Shown: positions 7,439 through 16,926, numbered from the stretch's first letter. The stretch: 64,000 nt of DNA from Trichocoleus sp. FACHB-40 (GCF_014695915.1 NZ_JACJPF010000100.1:1-64000); one strand, 5' to 3'. Numbers and translations: made by a program. Notes: generated by a model from the sequence alone, not told the origin.

Positions 7439-9448
7439 CTAACGTCCAGCCTTACCATTCGGCTGTTGAATCAGCGTCTCTTGGACGCGGCGCTTGGCTT
7501 TGGTATCAATACCAAATAAGCGCACGTACTCGTCGCTGTGGCTGTTCATACAAGCTTCCAGCGCATCAATTACTTCTCCTTGTCTGGTTGATTCAATCGG
7601 AGAACAAGTATGCCAGGAACTGGTGCGGAAGCGACGCTCATCTGCGTGTTCTGTGCCAATCTTGTAGCCTTGAGCTAACAGATTTCGCACTTGATCCACC
7701 ACTTCGCTGCTCAATAGAGAGCTGTTAACCACTTGCGGAGTGCTGTTTGAGTTTGAGCTACTCCTAGCAGCAGCCGGGGCGCTCTTAGCTGCGACTTGTA
7801 CCTTGCCTTCAGGACGTTGGATAATTTGCTCTAGTACCCGGCGCTTAGCTTTCGGGTCGATGCCTATTAACCGGACATATTCGCCACTATATTCTTCGAG
7901 CGCTGCTTCTAGGGCTGCGATCGCTTGGCTTTGATTTTTGGCATCAATTGTCGAACCACTTTGCCAGGAACTGGTGCGGAAGCGACGCTCATCTGCGTGT
8001 TCTATGCCAATTTTTAAGCCTTGGGCTAACAAGTTTCTAACTTGTTCACTTAGGTCTGAGTTATTGGAAGCACTCGCAGTTCGGGCAGTGGTGCTACCAT
8101 TGCTAGAGTGAGTTTTCGCCGGTGTTGTCTTAGCTGCAACTTGTACCTTGCCGTCCGGACGTTGGATAATTTGCTCTAGTACCCGACGCTTAGCTTTCGG
8201 GTCGATACCTATTAACCGGACATATTCGCCACTATATTCTTCGAGCGCTGCTTCTAGGGCTGCGATCGCTTGGCTTTGATTTTTGGCATCAATTGTCGAA
8301 CCACTTTGCCAGGAACTGGTGCGGAAGCGACGCTCATCTGCGTGTTCTATGCCAATTTTTAAGCCTTGGGCTAACAAGTTTCTAACTTGTTCACTTAGGT
8401 CTGAGTTATTGGAAGCACTCGCAGTTCGGGCAGTGGTGCTACCATTGCTAGAGTGAGTTTTCGCCGTTGTTGTCTTAGCTGCGACTTGTACCTTGCCGTC
8501 GGGACGTTGGATAATTTGCTCTAGTACCCGACGCTTAGCTTTCGGGTCGATACCTATTAACCGGACATATTCGCCACTATATTCTTCGAGCGCTGCTTGT
8601 AGGGCTGCGATCGCTTGCGCCGCGTTATTTGTTTCAATTGTCGAACCACTTTGCCAGGAACTGGTGCGGAAGCGGCGCTCATCAGCGTGTTCCGTCCCAA
8701 TTTTTAAACCTTGGGCTAACAAATTTCTAACTTGCTCGGAAATATCTATGCTTACTGAATTCATACTTGATACCTGACTTGATACTTGAGTAGTGGGACG
8801 GCGATCGCCATTAGATGTAATCATCTCATCTCGGACAGATGTAACGCAGTTTGCATCCGCAGCACACAAGTACCCAGCCCGCAGAGCCTCATTAATTCCT
8901 ACAACATGGCGGCTAAACTCCGTATCGCCCTCTTGCACATCCGGCAAACGGTCTGCTTGCTGCTGAGAAGTAATCACCGACCCAGAAGCTACATACTTCC
9001 CTGGAGGAATTTCCACATCTTGAATCAGGGAGTGCATCATCACAATGCAACCGTGGCCCACCCTGGCATTAAATACTGTCGAGCGAAAGCCAATAAAGCA
9101 ATCATCTCCCACATAGGCTGGTCCATGAATTAAAGCCATGTGGGTCAAAGAAGCATTCTTCCCAACCCACACCGAGTATTCCTCCTGGTCATCCCCAACG
9201 ACCCGGCCTTGTTCCAAACCATGAATCACTACACCATCTTGGATGTTCGTGCTTTCGCCAATATGAAACGGTGAGCCTTCATCAGCCCGGATCGAAGTCC
9301 CCGGAGCAATCAACACATTCGCCTCAATCCGCACATCTCCGATGATGTTGGAAAAAGAATGTACATAAGCGGTTGCATCAATCTTTGGTTCCGCCAAACT
9401 TTTTGACCACGGGGTCGGGGGAGCCGCATACCTGCGGACAACCGGCAT
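7439..9448 (-). CDS. ccmM: CcmM, carboxysome scaffold with gamma-carbonic-anhydrase domain and four SSUL domains
   Basis: About 669 aa. Residues 1-200 form a gamma-carbonic-anhydrase-type beta-helix with the three zinc histidines in place (His76, His103, His108) and the regulatory cysteine pair Cys195/Cys201 known from active CcmM proteins. Four Rubisco-small-subunit-like domains follow, starting near residues 236, 351, 466 and 583, each with [20 protein letters not shown] and IDPKAKRR or close variants. They bind Rubisco and condense it into the carboxysome core. Only the last domain carries a cysteine pair 18 residues apart. I chose the ATG at 9448 because GAGGG lies eight bases upstream; an in-frame GTG five codons earlier is less likely. 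An internal start giving the short form is expected from the family. Confidence 0.93.
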   Translation of the reverse strand: MPVVRRYAAPPTPWSKSLAEPKIDATAYVHSFSNIIGDVRIEANVLIAPGTSIRADEGSPFHIGESTNIQDGVVIHGLEQGRVVGDDQEEYSVWVGKNASLTHMALIHGPAYVGDDCFIGFRSTVFNARVGHGCIVMMHSLIQDVEIPPGKYVASGSVITSQQQADRLPDVQEGDTEFSRHVVGINEALRAGYLCAADANCVTSVRDEMITSNGDRRPTTQVSSQVSSMNSVSIDISEQVRNLLAQGLKIGTEHADERRFRTSSWQSGSTIETNNAAQAIAALQAALEEYSGEYVRLIGIDPKAKRRVLEQIIQRPDGKVQVAAKTTTAKTHSSNGSTTARTASASNNSDLSEQVRNLLAQGLKIGIEHADERRFRTSSWQSGSTIDAKNQSQAIAALEAALEEYSGEYVRLIGIDPKAKRRVLEQIIQRPDGKVQVAAKTTPAKTHSSNGSTTARTASASNNSDLSEQVRNLLAQGLKIGIEHADERRFRTSSWQSGSTIDAKNQSQAIAALEAALEEYSGEYVRLIGIDPKAKRRVLEQIIQRPEGKVQVAAKSAPAAARSSSNSNSTPQVVNSSLLSSEVVDQVRNLLAQGYKIGTEHADERRFRTSSWHTCSPIESTRQGEVIDALEACMNSHSDEYVRLFGIDTKAKRRVQETLIQQPNGKAGR
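7780..8700. repeat. 345-bp tandem repeats inside ccmM
   Basis: The DNA encoding the second and third SSUL domains and their linkers repeats with a period of exactly 345 bases (115 codons). For example, ACTATATTCTTCGAGCG occurs at 7886, 8231 and 8576. The two central units differ at only a handful of positions, including linker DNA, which points to recent duplication or ongoing homogenisation. Confidence 0.9.
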
Positions 9449-9484
9449 AACTAGATCCCTCACTAACTCAACAAAGTAGACCGA

Positions 9485-9787
9485 CTAACGATACTGTTCC
9501 TTCTTGCTGTATAGGAGGCGATTTTCCACATTCACAGTGTCAATAATCGCCACTACCATCGCATCGATAGGACGCTTTTCACTTCCTTCCATCTGCCGAG
9601 CCGCACTACCACGACTAATCAGAACCCACTCATCCAGACCCGCACCTACTTGATCGCCTGCTACCTCGTATTTCGGCAGTAGCTGTCCCTCTTCATCAAT
9701 GAACTGCACCAGAAGTAACTTGACACCTCTGAGTGTAGGCTCTTTGTGAGTGCTGACGACCGTGCCGCGAACCTTAGCAATTTGCAT
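9485..9787 (-). CDS. ccmL: CcmL, carboxysome vertex protein
   Basis: A 100-aa protein of the CcmL/EutN family. It starts with the typical MQIAKVRGTVVST strand, followed by LRGVKLLLVQFID, VAGDQVGAGLDEWVLISRGSAAR and the C-terminal IDAMVVAIIDTV. Members form pentamers that close the twelve vertices of the carboxysome shell. Length is normal for the family. It lies between ccmK and ccmM on the same strand, with only 36 bases to the ccmM start. Confidence 0.95.
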   Translation of the reverse strand: MQIAKVRGTVVSTHKEPTLRGVKLLLVQFIDEEGQLLPKYEVAGDQVGAGLDEWVLISRGSAARQMEGSEKRPIDAMVVAIIDTVNVENRLLYSKKEQYR

Positions 9788-9856
9788 CTTCGGTGATTGT
9801 GTGTTGACTATCCATTATTTGTTGTCCGTTGTCCATTAGCGTTTTAACGTTTGAAG

Positions 9857-9916
9857 GTTGGAAAGTTATAGAAACTTACCTCTAGTCAACGTTCCAACTT
9901 TCCAACTTTCCAACTC
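9857..9916. repeat. hairpin with octamer repeat between ccmL and ccmK
   Basis: GTTGGAAAGTT (9857-9867) pairs perfectly with AACTTTCCAAC (9896-9906). The right arm is part of three head-to-tail copies of TTCCAACT, a short tandem repeat. On the minus strand it lies between the second ccmK and ccmL and could act as a partial terminator or as an mRNA stabiliser. Confidence 0.65.
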
Positions 9917-9938
9917 TTAAAGGACAACTGACCTAATC

Positions 9939-10280
9939 TTACGGTCTATTGTAAGGGCGAATGCCGCTGACACTTTCGCGGAACTGTTCCACAGCTTCGG
10001 TGTAACGAATGGGCAGCACGTACTCCAAGTTTTCGTGAGGACGAGCAATAATGTGAGTGGACAAAACTTGACCGCCGTTCACCCGCTTTACAGACTCAAC
10101 TCCCGCCGATACAGAGGCTTGCACCTCAGAAACGTCTCCACGAACAATTACGGTGACGCGACCACTGCCTATTTTTTCATAGCCTACTAGCGTCACACGA
10201 GCAGCTTTCACCATTGCATCAGCGGCTTCCACAACTGCGGGAAACCCTAGCGTTTCAATCATTCCTACTGCAATTGCCAT
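9939..10280 (-). CDS. ccmK: CcmK, carboxysome hexameric shell protein (second copy)
   Basis: A 113-aa single-BMC-domain protein ([58 protein letters not shown]). Six copies form the tiles of the beta-carboxysome facet, with the KIGSGR loop lining the central pore. It differs from the upstream paralogue mainly in a longer C-terminus ([11 protein letters not shown]). AAGGAAG precedes the ATG. Assignment to CcmK1 or CcmK2 is not safe by eye; the two sit in the usual ccmK2-ccmK1 arrangement. Confidence 0.95.
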   Translation of the reverse strand: MAIAVGMIETLGFPAVVEAADAMVKAARVTLVGYEKIGSGRVTVIVRGDVSEVQASVSAGVESVKRVNGGQVLSTHIIARPHENLEYVLPIRYTEAVEQFRESVSGIRPYNRP

Positions 10281-10376
10281 TGATTCTTCCTTCCCTTATA
10301 GATAAATAAACAAACTTTTTGGACTTGAAAAACCGATTTATCGGCATCTGACTGCCCAACAATCGCCTTTAAACTT

Positions 10377-10685
10377 TTAAAGACGGAACTGTTCGACTGC
10401 TTCGGTGTAACGAATGGGCAGCACATACTCCAGGTTCTCGTGAGGACGAGCAATGATGTGGGTGGACAAAACTTCACCGCCATTCACCCGTTTTGCTGCG
10501 TCAACTCCAGCTGATACAGAAGCCTGCACCTCGGAAACATCGCCTCGGACAATGACTGTCACCCTAGCGCTGCCGATTTTTTCATATCCCACCAGTGTCA
10601 CGCGAGCGGCTTTCACCATTGCGTCGGCGGCTTCCACAACTGCCGGAAAACCTTTTGTCTCAATCATTCCAACCGCAATTGGCAT
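10377..10685 (-). CDS. ccmK: CcmK, carboxysome hexameric shell protein (first copy)
   Basis: A 102-aa BMC-domain protein, nearly identical to the next gene downstream over about 100 residues and differing at positions such as KIGSAR in place of KIGSGR in the pore loop. It is the first gene of the ccm operon. The start has an almost perfect ribosome binding site (AGGAGGG). In related species this position is ccmK2 and the next is ccmK1. The two differing pore residues may tune metabolite passage, which is inference. Confidence 0.95.
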   Translation of the reverse strand: MPIAVGMIETKGFPAVVEAADAMVKAARVTLVGYEKIGSARVTVIVRGDVSEVQASVSAGVDAAKRVNGGEVLSTHIIARPHENLEYVLPIRYTEAVEQFRL

Positions 10686-11436
10686 TACTTCCCTCCTACA
10701 AAATCAGTTGAATTACCCGGTCCAAATTTGCCTTGTCAAGAAAATTTGGACGGAGATGCCCATTTTTTCACTTCAAGAACTATTTTTTACCCTTGCATCA
10801 ATAAGCATAGGGAAGTGAGGCTCCCTTGACAATATAAATTAGTATGATATTTTCAGATTAAAAGGTTTAAAAAAACTTAACAATAGACTAAATGAGGGAT
10901 CTGCTTAGTAGAAGTTAATCAGTTTCTGGAATGCTTAGTTATGTTTTATAATTTCTTCATAACTTTTATATAGACTACAATAATACCACCTATAACCCGC
11001 CCCGATTGGGTAAGAGCGACCAAATTTAAAAGCTTGACAGGGAGCGCTCGTTGTGAGCCGCCCAGCGCAGCCACGCCGCGAGAGCGATCGCACGATCCGC
11101 CTGCTAAACCTAAAAGCTGATAACCTGCCAAATTCAAGCTATAAGTTTTTTAAATAAAGCTTATAAACTTAGGTTTGATAGGCATGGATGCTGAAATTTT
11201 TACAATCTCTAAGGAGATATTGTTATGAGATTTGGAGTTGTTTAGTGTTAACGTACAACCAATTAAAGGCAACAGCGATAAAAAAATAATCTAGCAAAGA
11301 TTAAATTTGAGAGGTGCAAAATTCTAAAACCTCGCTAAAGGTTCATAGTTCATGGTGCATGACAATGTTTGTGCTTCACAATAAACTATGAACAATTTTA
11401 AGTAAATTGATGTTGAAATAGCAAAGGCCTTTTTCT
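10686..11436. promoter_or_regulatory. divergent control region between ccm and ndhF4 operons
   Basis: 751 bases without a convincing gene, separating two divergent carbon-concentrating operons. It holds two clear dyads: TCCAAATTT (10721-10729) paired with AAATTTGGA (10742-10750), 36 bases upstream of the first ccmK, and GTTCATAGTT (11341-11350) paired with AACTATGAAC (11384-11393), about 45 bases upstream of ndhF4. Both could be LysR operators or leader hairpins. A short minus-strand frame at 10946-11137 has unnatural composition and was not accepted. Confidence 0.6.
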
Positions 11437-13296
11437 ATGACAGAGTTTCTCACCCAGACAAGTTGGTGGGTGCCTTTTTATAGCTTACTTGGTGCCGTTT
11501 TGACCTTACCCTGGTCTACAGGCATGATCCGCCGCACAGGCCCCAGACCAGCTGCTTACTTTAATGTGTTGATGACTTTCTTGGCGTTTCTTCATGGCAC
11601 AATTGTCTTTAGATCCACCTGGAACCAAGAGCCGATAAAGTTAGTTTTCCACTGGCTGCAAGTTGTAGATTTAGACCTGACATTTTCCGTAGATATCTCA
11701 GCCGTGAGTGTTGGGGCAATGGAATTGGTGACTGGTTTAAGCCTTTTAGCGCAACTGTTCGCTCTGGGATATATGGAGAAAGATTGGGCATTGGCTCGCT
11801 TCTTTGCCCTGATGGGATTTTTTGAAGGAGCGATGAGTGGCTTGGCGATTAGCGATTCATTATTGCTCAGCTATTGCCTTTTGGAAGTTCTCACCCTTTC
11901 GACATATTTACTGGTGGGGTTCTGGTATGCACAGCCCTTGGTAATAACGGCAGCAAGAGATGCCTTTTTAACTAAGCGGGTAGGAGACATCTTGCTGCTG
12001 ATGGGAGTGGTGGCGCTAGCGACTTTATCGGGAACCCTGGATTTTCCCGATTTGTATGAGTGGGCAGAAACTGCCACCTTGTCACCACTGACGGCAACTT
12101 TGTTAGGTTTGGCTTTGATTGCTGGCCCTACGGGAAAATGCGCCCAATTTCCGCTGCACCTTTGGCTGGATGAAGCGATGGAAGGGCCTAACCCAGCTTC
12201 CATCTTGCGGAACTCTGTGGTGGTAGCTTGCGGCGCATATGTGCTGATTAAACTCCAGCCTGTGTTAATTCTTTCGCCTGTGGCTTCAAGCGCGTTGGTA
12301 GTAATTGGGACGGTAACAGCGATAGGTGCTTGTTTGGTAGCGATCGCTCAAATTGACATTAAACGCGCCTTGTCCCATTCCACCAGCGCTTACTTGGGTA
12401 TAGTATTTATCGCCGTCGGAACGCAATGGACGGGTTTCGCTCTAATGTTGTTGTTTGCTCACGCGATCGCCAAAGCCCTCTTATTCATGAGCATTGGCTG
12501 TGTGATTTTGACAACTAACACCCAAAACCTCACAGAAATGGGCGGTCTTTGGTCGCGGATGCCAGCTACCACCACCGCCTTTGTCGTCGGTAGCGCTGGA
12601 TTAATTGGACTACTGCCACTGGGCGGATTTTGGGCATTGCGCCTGGGAATGGATGACTTTTGGACACACCAACCCTGGCTGGTGACAGTATTGCTGATAG
12701 TTAATGGCTTGACAGCATTAAATTTAACCCGCGTGTTTCGTCTGATTTTCTTGGGTGAACCCCAACCGAAGGCGAAAAGAGCGCCAGAAGTGCCTTGGAC
12801 TATGGCTGTGCCAATGGTGAGTTTGATAGTGTTAACTCTCCTAGTACCATTGATGATGCAAAGCTTGTCACTGTTGCCTGATTGGGAGTACCTGAACAAA
12901 CCAGCCCTATTGCTAGTGATGATATCTGGCTTAATCGGCTGTGGCTTCGGGGCAGTTATTTATCTGCCGAGAAATTGGTCTAGATCGATTCGGGTTCCCT
13001 TCCGATTTCTCCAAGACTTGTTCGCCTACGACTTTTACATCGACCGACTTTACCGCCTGAGTGTAGTTTTTGCTGTCGATCGGCTTTCCCGGTTAAATGC
13101 TTGGATTGACCGCTACGTGGTAGATGGACTGGTTAACCTGGTTGGTGTTGTTACCATTTTCAGCGGGCAAAGCTTGAAATACAACGTTTCCGGTCAGTCC
13201 CAGTTTTATTTATTAACTATCCTCCTGGGTTTAAGCGGTTTGACAATTCTGATGCTCTGGCCAATTTTAACTTTGTTAAGCGCTGAAATTTTTTAA
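11437..13296 (+). CDS. ndhF4: NdhF4, NDH-1 subunit of the constitutive CO2-uptake complex
   Basis: A 619-aa polytopic membrane protein of the NuoL/NdhF/Mrp antiporter family. Proton-channel motifs are clear: GPTGKCAQFPLHLWLDEAME and ASILRNSVVV in the middle, then DIKRALSHSTSAYLG, which carries the broken-helix lysine. It is shorter than respiratory NdhF1 and has the sequence style of the NdhF3/NdhF4 type found in CO2-hydrating NDH-1 complexes at the thylakoid. The class is set by its neighbours, ndhD4 and cupB. AAAGG lies upstream of the ATG. It begins an operon divergent from ccm. Confidence 0.9.
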   Translation: MTEFLTQTSWWVPFYSLLGAVLTLPWSTGMIRRTGPRPAAYFNVLMTFLAFLHGTIVFRSTWNQEPIKLVFHWLQVVDLDLTFSVDISAVSVGAMELVTGLSLLAQLFALGYMEKDWALARFFALMGFFEGAMSGLAISDSLLLSYCLLEVLTLSTYLLVGFWYAQPLVITAARDAFLTKRVGDILLLMGVVALATLSGTLDFPDLYEWAETATLSPLTATLLGLALIAGPTGKCAQFPLHLWLDEAMEGPNPASILRNSVVVACGAYVLIKLQPVLILSPVASSALVVIGTVTAIGACLVAIAQIDIKRALSHSTSAYLGIVFIAVGTQWTGFALMLLFAHAIAKALLFMSIGCVILTTNTQNLTEMGGLWSRMPATTTAFVVGSAGLIGLLPLGGFWALRLGMDDFWTHQPWLVTVLLIVNGLTALNLTRVFRLIFLGEPQPKAKRAPEVPWTMAVPMVSLIVLTLLVPLMMQSLSLLPDWEYLNKPALLLVMISGLIGCGFGAVIYLPRNWSRSIRVPFRFLQDLFAYDFYIDRLYRLSVVFAVDRLSRLNAWIDRYVVDGLVNLVGVVTIFSGQSLKYNVSGQSQFYLLTILLGLSGLTILMLWPILTLLSAEIF

Positions 13297-13356
13297 TGTG
13301 CCATACAAGAGTTAGAAATTAGGAATTAATAACTTCTAACTCTTAACTTTCTCCCC

Positions 13357-13384
13357 AGTCCCTAGTCCCTAGTCCCTAATCCCT
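13357..13384 (+). repeat. heptamer short tandem repeat before ndhD4
   Basis: AGTCCCT repeats three times, followed by AATCCCT, ending four bases before the ndhD4 ATG. Such heptamer repeats are typical of filamentous cyanobacteria. Here the array occupies the place where a ribosome binding site is expected. Confidence 0.8.
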
Positions 13385-13387
13385 ATC

Positions 13388-14875
13388 ATGCTTAGTGCTT
13401 TAATTTGGTTGCCTGTGTTAGGCGCTCTCATAGTTGGGTTTTGGCCCCAGCTCACCGCCCAAGTTGCCCGTCGAGTGTCGTTGGTGGTTATGGGTGGCGT
13501 TTTAATTTGGTCTATTTTACTGGTGAGTCAGTTTCAACCAGAGGATGGACTCCTACAGTTTTCTGAGTTCATTCTTTGGATTGATACATTAGGTTTGACC
13601 TATCATCTTGGTGTAGATGGTTTATCTTTGCCTTTACTGGTTTTAAATAGTCTTTTAACACTAATTGCCCTCTACAGCACTGATGATTCTATCAACAGAC
13701 CACGGTTTTATTACTCTTTGATTTTGCTTTTAAATGCCGGAGTTTCAGGGGCATTTTTGGCGCAGGATTTGCTGCTGTTTTTCCTGTTTTATGAGGTGGA
13801 ACTGATTCCGCTATATCTGTTGATTGCTATTTGGGGAGGAGAAAAGCGAAGCTACGCAGCAACAAAATTTCTGATTTATACCGCAGTTTCGGGAATTTTA
13901 CTCCTCGCATCTTTCTTTGGGCTGGTTTTGCTCAGCGGGGGAACTACTTTTGAGTTTGAAAAATTGTATGCCTTGTCCTTACCTTTAGGCACACAACTAC
14001 TACTGCTGTCTGGAATTTTGATAGGCTTTGGTATTAAGATACCCTTAGTGCCATTCCATACCTGGTTGCCAGATGCCCACGTAGAAGCATCAACCCCGGT
14101 TTCAGTGCTATTAGCGGGAGTGCTGTTGAAGTTGGGAACATATGGTTTGCTACGTTTTGGCTTAGGGTTGTTCCCCCAGGCGTGGGCGTATCTGGCTCCC
14201 TGGCTGGCTACTTGGGCGGCGGTGAGCGTACTGTACGGTGCCTTCACAGCGATCGCGCAAACAGATATGAAAAAAATGGTTGCCTATAGCTCAATCGCTC
14301 ATATGGGCTACATTCTTTTAGCAGCAGCAGCAGCAACTCCCGTAAGCATTTTGGCAGCTGTCTTCCAAATGATCAGCCACGGTTTAATTTCCGCACTGCT
14401 GTTTCTCCTGGTCGGTGTCGTTTACAAAAAAACTGGCACCCGCGATTTAGATGCCCTCAAAGGTTTACTCAACCCAGAACGCGGCTTGCCCCTGATTGGT
14501 AGTCTAATGGTGTTGGGGGTGATGGCTAGCTCTGGTATTCCGGGTATGGTGGGCTTTATTTCCGAATTTTTGGTATTTCGGGGCAGTTTTCCAGTATTTC
14601 CCGTTCAAACCCTGTTGTGTATGGTGGGTACAGGTTTAACAGCAGTGTACTTCTTGCTGCTGGTTAATCGCGCCTTCTTCGGACGACTTTCCGAACGAGT
14701 GATGAATTTGCCACCAGTAGAGTGGAGCGATCGCTATCCGTCTATATTTTTAGCTATCCTGATCGTCATTCTGGGAATCTCTCCCAACTGGGTAGCGCGT
14801 TGGAGTGAAACCACGACAACAGCAATGATTACACGACCAGCGATCGCGCAAATTTCTTCTGTTAATAGTCATTAG
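13388..14875 (+). CDS. ndhD4: NdhD4, NDH-1 subunit of the constitutive CO2-uptake complex
   Basis: A 495-aa membrane protein of the NuoM/NdhD antiporter family with about 14 hydrophobic segments. Diagnostic stretches are YHLGVDGLSLPLLVLNSLLT, FYEVELIPLYLLIAIWGG (with the essential membrane glutamate), GFGIKIPLVPFHTWLPDAH and DMKKMVAYSSIAHMGYI. It pumps protons alongside NdhF4. The gene lies 91 bases after ndhF4, and the gap contains a heptamer tandem repeat instead of a Shine-Dalgarno sequence. Confidence 0.9.
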   Translation: MLSALIWLPVLGALIVGFWPQLTAQVARRVSLVVMGGVLIWSILLVSQFQPEDGLLQFSEFILWIDTLGLTYHLGVDGLSLPLLVLNSLLTLIALYSTDDSINRPRFYYSLILLLNAGVSGAFLAQDLLLFFLFYEVELIPLYLLIAIWGGEKRSYAATKFLIYTAVSGILLLASFFGLVLLSGGTTFEFEKLYALSLPLGTQLLLLSGILIGFGIKIPLVPFHTWLPDAHVEASTPVSVLLAGVLLKLGTYGLLRFGLGLFPQAWAYLAPWLATWAAVSVLYGAFTAIAQTDMKKMVAYSSIAHMGYILLAAAAATPVSILAAVFQMISHGLISALLFLLVGVVYKKTGTRDLDALKGLLNPERGLPLIGSLMVLGVMASSGIPGMVGFISEFLVFRGSFPVFPVQTLLCMVGTGLTAVYFLLLVNRAFFGRLSERVMNLPPVEWSDRYPSIFLAILIVILGISPNWVARWSETTTTAMITRPAIAQISSVNSH

Positions 14876-14947
14876 TCGCTTGCTATCTGTTAATGGCTAA
14901 TTGTTAACCGTAATAAACAAAATATCAATTAGCCATACACAAGATAG

Positions 14948-14978
14948 CTAATGACTAATGACTAATGACTAATGACTA
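14948..14978 (+). repeat. heptamer short tandem repeat before cupB
   Basis: CTAATGA repeated a little over four times, ending 13 bases before the cupB ATG. A ribosome binding site (AAGGAG) follows directly. Confidence 0.8.
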
Positions 14979-14991
14979 AGGAGTACCACCA

Positions 14992-16122
14992 ATGATCGGC
15001 ACTACATTAAAATCTTCAAATCACCCTCTGGCAGAGTACATTAACCGAATAATGAATGGGGGTGCCTTACTACCCGACACGCCAGAAAATGTGATGGAAG
15101 TTGTAGGGATTCTCAAAAGTTATGGAATAGTTTTAGATGCTTATTCTAAGAATCTCATCTACATCGCTGAACATCAATTTTTAGTGCTTTTTCCCTTTTT
15201 TAAATACTTCAATGGCGACATTTCTCTAAAAAAATTGCTGCGCCACTGGTGGCACGACCGGATTAATTATGAGTACGCTGAATACTGCATGAGGGGAATG
15301 CTGTGGCACGGTGGCGGCGGTTTAGATACGTACCTAGATTCTCCAGAATTTAAAGCGCGAATAGAGCCAGCAATCCAAGCAGCAATTAAAAACAACTTCC
15401 TCATCCAAGGACTCAATAGCCTATTTCCAGAATTCTTGCCAGAACAGGTGCGAACCTTAGCTTATTACAGTGGGCTGGGGCAATTCTGGCGGGTGATGAG
15501 CGATATGTTTATCCAGTTATCTGACAGATACGATGGCGGAGAAATTAAATCAATTCCCGACGTGGTAGAACATATCCGCGCCGAATTAGTTGCAGCTGCT
15601 AACTTGCCGATTACATATGCCGTGCCAATTAAAGGACAGGTGTATGAAATAATTCCCAAAGAAGTCGGTTTAACTTTTCTAGCAGATACAGCACTACCCT
15701 ACGTAGAAGCGATTTTCTTCCGGGGAACGCCTTTTCAAGGTACAGTTTCTTTTAACGCTCAGGCACAGCAAATTTCCCCAGATCAAAGTAGATTTGATTA
15801 TGGCGCTTTGTATGCCGATCCGTTACCGATTGGCGGTGCTGGAATTCCACCAACTTTGCTGATGCAAGATATGCGGCACTTCTTGCCAGACTATATGCAT
15901 GATATCTACCGCCGCAGCCGTCGAGGAGAAGATGATTTGCGAGTACAAATTTGCATCAGTTTTCAAAAGTCAATGTTCTGCGTAACAACCGCTGCCATGT
16001 TGGGATTGGCACCCCACCCTATCGATAGCACTGATAAAGATCAGCAGCAAGCAAATTGGGCTTATTTGGCAAATTGGATGGATCGATTCCTGAACTCTCG
16101 CTTGACTGATGTTAATAGCTAG
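14992..16122 (+). CDS. cupB: CupB/ChpX, CO2 hydration protein
   Basis: A 376-aa soluble protein of the cyanobacterial CO2-hydration family that docks on NdhF/NdhD of NDH-1 and converts CO2 to bicarbonate using electron-transport energy. The length fits CupB (ChpX); CupA (ChpY) is longer. A conserved His/Arg cluster typical of the family, HWWHDR (His85, His88, Arg90), is present and is a candidate metal-site segment, followed by a glycine-rich WHGGGGLDTYLD. It has a good AAGGAG site and no membrane segment. With ndhF4 and ndhD4 it completes the low-affinity, constitutive CO2-uptake system. Confidence 0.9.
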   Translation: MIGTTLKSSNHPLAEYINRIMNGGALLPDTPENVMEVVGILKSYGIVLDAYSKNLIYIAEHQFLVLFPFFKYFNGDISLKKLLRHWWHDRINYEYAEYCMRGMLWHGGGGLDTYLDSPEFKARIEPAIQAAIKNNFLIQGLNSLFPEFLPEQVRTLAYYSGLGQFWRVMSDMFIQLSDRYDGGEIKSIPDVVEHIRAELVAAANLPITYAVPIKGQVYEIIPKEVGLTFLADTALPYVEAIFFRGTPFQGTVSFNAQAQQISPDQSRFDYGALYADPLPIGGAGIPPTLLMQDMRHFLPDYMHDIYRRSRRGEDDLRVQICISFQKSMFCVTTAAMLGLAPHPIDSTDKDQQQANWAYLANWMDRFLNSRLTDVNS

Positions 16123-16175
16123 GGCATCGGTATAGTATTCAAAATTGGGGCTAAAAAACCCGGTTTCTTTCCTCG

Positions 16176-16196
16176 TTCCCAGTCAGAGACTGGGAA
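16176..16196. terminator. hairpin downstream of cupB
   Basis: TTCCCAGTC and GACTGGGAA pair perfectly around a three-base loop, 54 bases after the cupB stop. The motif belongs to a repeat family that recurs in related form near 52950. It may end the ndhF4-ndhD4-cupB transcript, but no U tract follows. Confidence 0.5.
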
Positions 16197-16328
16197 TGCT
16201 ATTGATGAGGCTCTGCCTCAAAATAGGGCTGGGATTTCTTGACTATTGAAGGAGGCAGATCCTTCGTTTAAGTGTTCCGAGTCTTTGACTGGAAGGATAA
16301 TTTTAAATTTTTAATAGCTTATTAGCTT

Positions 16329-16802
16329 TTAGAGCATTTTCTCGATGAATACAGTGCAGAAACCATCGTTGTATTGCTCGATAAAATAAAAGCCGAGTCG
16401 CTTGTAGAGCTTCAGGGCTTGTGCTTGTTTTTCTTTATCAGTTGTATCAAGTCTGACTTTCTTGTAACCTGTTTTCCGGGCAAAATGTAAGAGCATCTGG
16501 GCCATTTTCATCCCCAAACCTCGCCCTCGGTAATCTTTGAAAAACCACATCCTCTTCAGTTCGCAGATGTCGTCATTCAAACGCCGGATAGCTCCGCTTC
16601 CCACAACCCTACTATCATCGATAAGCACTAAGAACGTGCCGTTATTGTCGAAGTAGTGCGATCGCATATCATCTATGTCAGACATGGCATCGTAACGGGC
16701 GATCTCTTCTTCAGGAAGCTGCCAAATTTCACAGGCAACCTCAACAATTACCCGCTTAACTTCTTCAACTTGGTGTGATTGTATCGGTTTGATTTCTATC
16801 AT
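16329..16802 (-). CDS. GNAT-family N-acetyltransferase
   Basis: A 157-aa protein of the GCN5-related acetyltransferase fold. The acetyl-CoA pyrophosphate-binding motif is YRGRGLG (residues 91-97), preceded by the strand CELKRMWFF and followed by the helix MKMAQMLLHFARKTG. The C-terminal motif LKLYKRLGFYFIEQY is also typical. The substrate is unknown. It is convergent with cupB and stands alone. Confidence 0.85.
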   Translation of the reverse strand: MIEIKPIQSHQVEEVKRVIVEVACEIWQLPEEEIARYDAMSDIDDMRSHYFDNNGTFLVLIDDSRVVGSGAIRRLNDDICELKRMWFFKDYRGRGLGMKMAQMLLHFARKTGYKKVRLDTTDKEKQAQALKLYKRLGFYFIEQYNDGFCTVFIEKML

Positions 16803-16840
16803 CTGTTTCTCGTTAGCTGGTTACAGACTAAACTTTAACA

Positions 16841-16924
16841 AGACTTACGCAGTTAATTAGTGAATGCCTGATTCTGTCGTAGGGGTAATGCCATGCCCCT
16901 ACAGCGTGTTGACGTGCGTAAGCC
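16841..16924. repeat. MITE-like dyad repeat
   Basis: About 84 bases bounded by ACTTACGCA on the left and TGCGTAAG on the right, with an inner dyad GTAGGGG / CCCCTAC. It folds as a long hairpin. This pattern is a familiar interspersed cyanobacterial repeat. It abuts the left end of the IS982 relic. Confidence 0.6.
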
Positions 16925-16926
16925 CT

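Noticed and set aside
10265-10483. Minus-strand frame overlapping both ccmK genes
   Set aside because: It reads the ccmK coding DNA in a wrong frame.
10946-11137. Minus-strand frame of 63 codons in the ccm/ndhF4 control region
   Set aside because: Runs through HIP1-containing spacer with no protein-like pattern and no ribosome binding site.
13357-14978. Possible CRISPR array
   Set aside because: The repeats are seven bases long with no spacers, so they are short tandem repeats.
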